Made by a program: the position numbers and the translations under genes. Positions 5,744 to 6,434 of a stretch of DNA of 6,434 bases are shown here, in pieces. The first letter of the stretch is position 1. Every line of letters begins with the position of its first letter. Below the pieces are notes generated by a model. That model made no database searches. It was given only the letters and a program-made list of their open reading frames with translations, and was not told where the DNA came from. The stretch is from Fimbriiglobus sp. (GTDB lineage: Bacteria > Planctomycetota > Planctomycetia > Gemmatales > Gemmataceae), in assembly GCA_025352585.1 (NCBI GenBank), contig JANXTD010000428.1, forward strand, positions 1 through 6,434, in the 5' to 3' direction.

Positions 5744-6434
5744 TCAGGCCCGCCTCGCGCTGACGACGCGGGGGTGAGCCGCGCCGTCGCGGGTCACGGT
5801 CACGTTCGTCAAGCCGGCAGCGCTCAGCAGGCCGGTCACGGCGTCGGCTTGCGTCGAGCCGATCTCGACCAGCAGGCTGCCGCGGGGGCTTAAGAACCGT
5901 GCGGCGTCGGCGGCGAGGCGGCGGTAGAACGCCAGGCCGTCGGGGCCGCCGTCCAAGGCGACGCGCGGCTCGTGGTCGCGCACCTCGACGGCCAGGCCGG
6001 GGAACTCGCTCGGGGCGATGTACGGCGGGTTGCTGACGATCGCGTCGAAGCTCGCCGCCGGCGGCAGCGGGGCGAACAGGTCGCCCTCCAGGAAGACGAT
6101 GCGTTCGGCGACGCCATGCGTCGCGGCGTTGCGGCGCGCCACCGCCAGGGCCTCGGGCGAGATATCGACGGCCGTGACGCTCGCCGTCTTGAGCGTGTAC
6201 GCCAGGCTCACGGCCAGGCACCCGGAGCCGGTGCCGAGGTCGAGAATTCGCGGCGACGCCACGCCCTTCAGCACGTCGAGCGCGGCGACGACCAGGGTTT
6301 CCGTGTCGGGCCGGGGGATCAGCACCGCCGGGGTGACTTCAAAGGCGAGCATGTAGAAGTCGCGGCGGCCGGTGAGGTAGGCTGTCGGCCAGCCCTCGAC
6401 GCGGCGCTTGATGAGTTCGCGGTAGCGGGCCTTC
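5744..6434 (-). CDS. prmC: Release factor glutamine methyltransferase PrmC (HemK), N-terminus off the window
   Basis: PrmC methylates the Gln of the GGQ motif in peptide-chain release factors RF1 and RF2, using S-adenosylmethionine, in the cytoplasm. The frame runs off the right edge; 229 residues are visible, and compared with the usual 280-290 about 55 N-terminal residues are missing. The visible part opens with YRELIKRRVEGWPTAYLTGR, the end of the N-terminal helical domain, then FEVTPAVLIPRPDTETLV, a hallmark of the family. The SAM site is ILDLGTGSGC (63-72) with D90 in the acidic position (TAVDISPEAL). The catalytic, Gln-binding NPPY is at 135-138 (IVSNPPYIAPSEF). The C-terminus ends in PRVVSARRA, as is usual. 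An internal Met at 6352 is not the start, because conserved sequence continues upstream of it. In many bacteria prfA lies just upstream of prmC; that would be beyond this edge. Confidence 0.95.
   Translation of the reverse strand, partial: KARYRELIKRRVEGWPTAYLTGRRDFYMLAFEVTPAVLIPRPDTETLVVAALDVLKGVASPRILDLGTGSGCLAVSLAYTLKTASVTAVDISPEALAVARRNAATHGVAERIVFLEGDLFAPLPPAASFDAIVSNPPYIAPSEFPGLAVEVRDHEPRVALDGGPDGLAFYRRLAADAARFLSPRGSLLVEIGSTQADAVTGLLSAAGLTNVTVTRDGAAHPRVVSARRA

Overview
The window is very GC-rich, with a strong G/C bias at third codon positions. Its most diagnostic gene is a Ser/Thr kinase in the order kinase domain, one membrane helix, Glu/Ala-rich coil, 42-residue TPRs, with DWG in place of DFG. 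That combination suggests a planctomycete, probably of the Gemmata group. This is inference from gene style; there is no rRNA or other marker gene to confirm it.

Layout. Positions 1-1562 (+ strand) hold two adjacent paralogues of the isocitrate/isopropylmalate dehydrogenase superfamily. The first is cut by the window edge. The second is complete and starts on the last base of the first one's stop codon. A 34-bp-stem inverted repeat (1544-1634) contains the last codons and stop of the second gene and separates the + strand genes from everything to the right, which is on the - strand.

Reading the - strand from the right edge: prmC (N-terminus off the window), a 64-residue zinc-ribbon protein 2 nt behind it, a small secreted protein of about three PLL/DUF346-type repeats behind its own sigma-70-like promoter, the large membrane kinase with TPRs, and a small membrane-anchored protein with an LVGTW lipocalin-like start. 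The two groups converge on the hairpin.

Functionally, the left pair is central carbon metabolism (oxidative decarboxylation of a 2-hydroxyacid with NAD). prmC modifies release factors, and its zinc-ribbon partner is of unknown role. The kinase is a membrane signalling protein; whether its two neighbours (gaps of 104-105 bp) are functionally tied to it cannot be told from sequence. Intergenic gaps are all under 200 bp. I see no tRNA, rRNA, CRISPR array, insertion sequence or defence system. The items most worth a second look are the long hairpin, the altered cofactor loop of the second dehydrogenase, the three-repeat propeller-like protein and the prmC-linked zinc ribbon.
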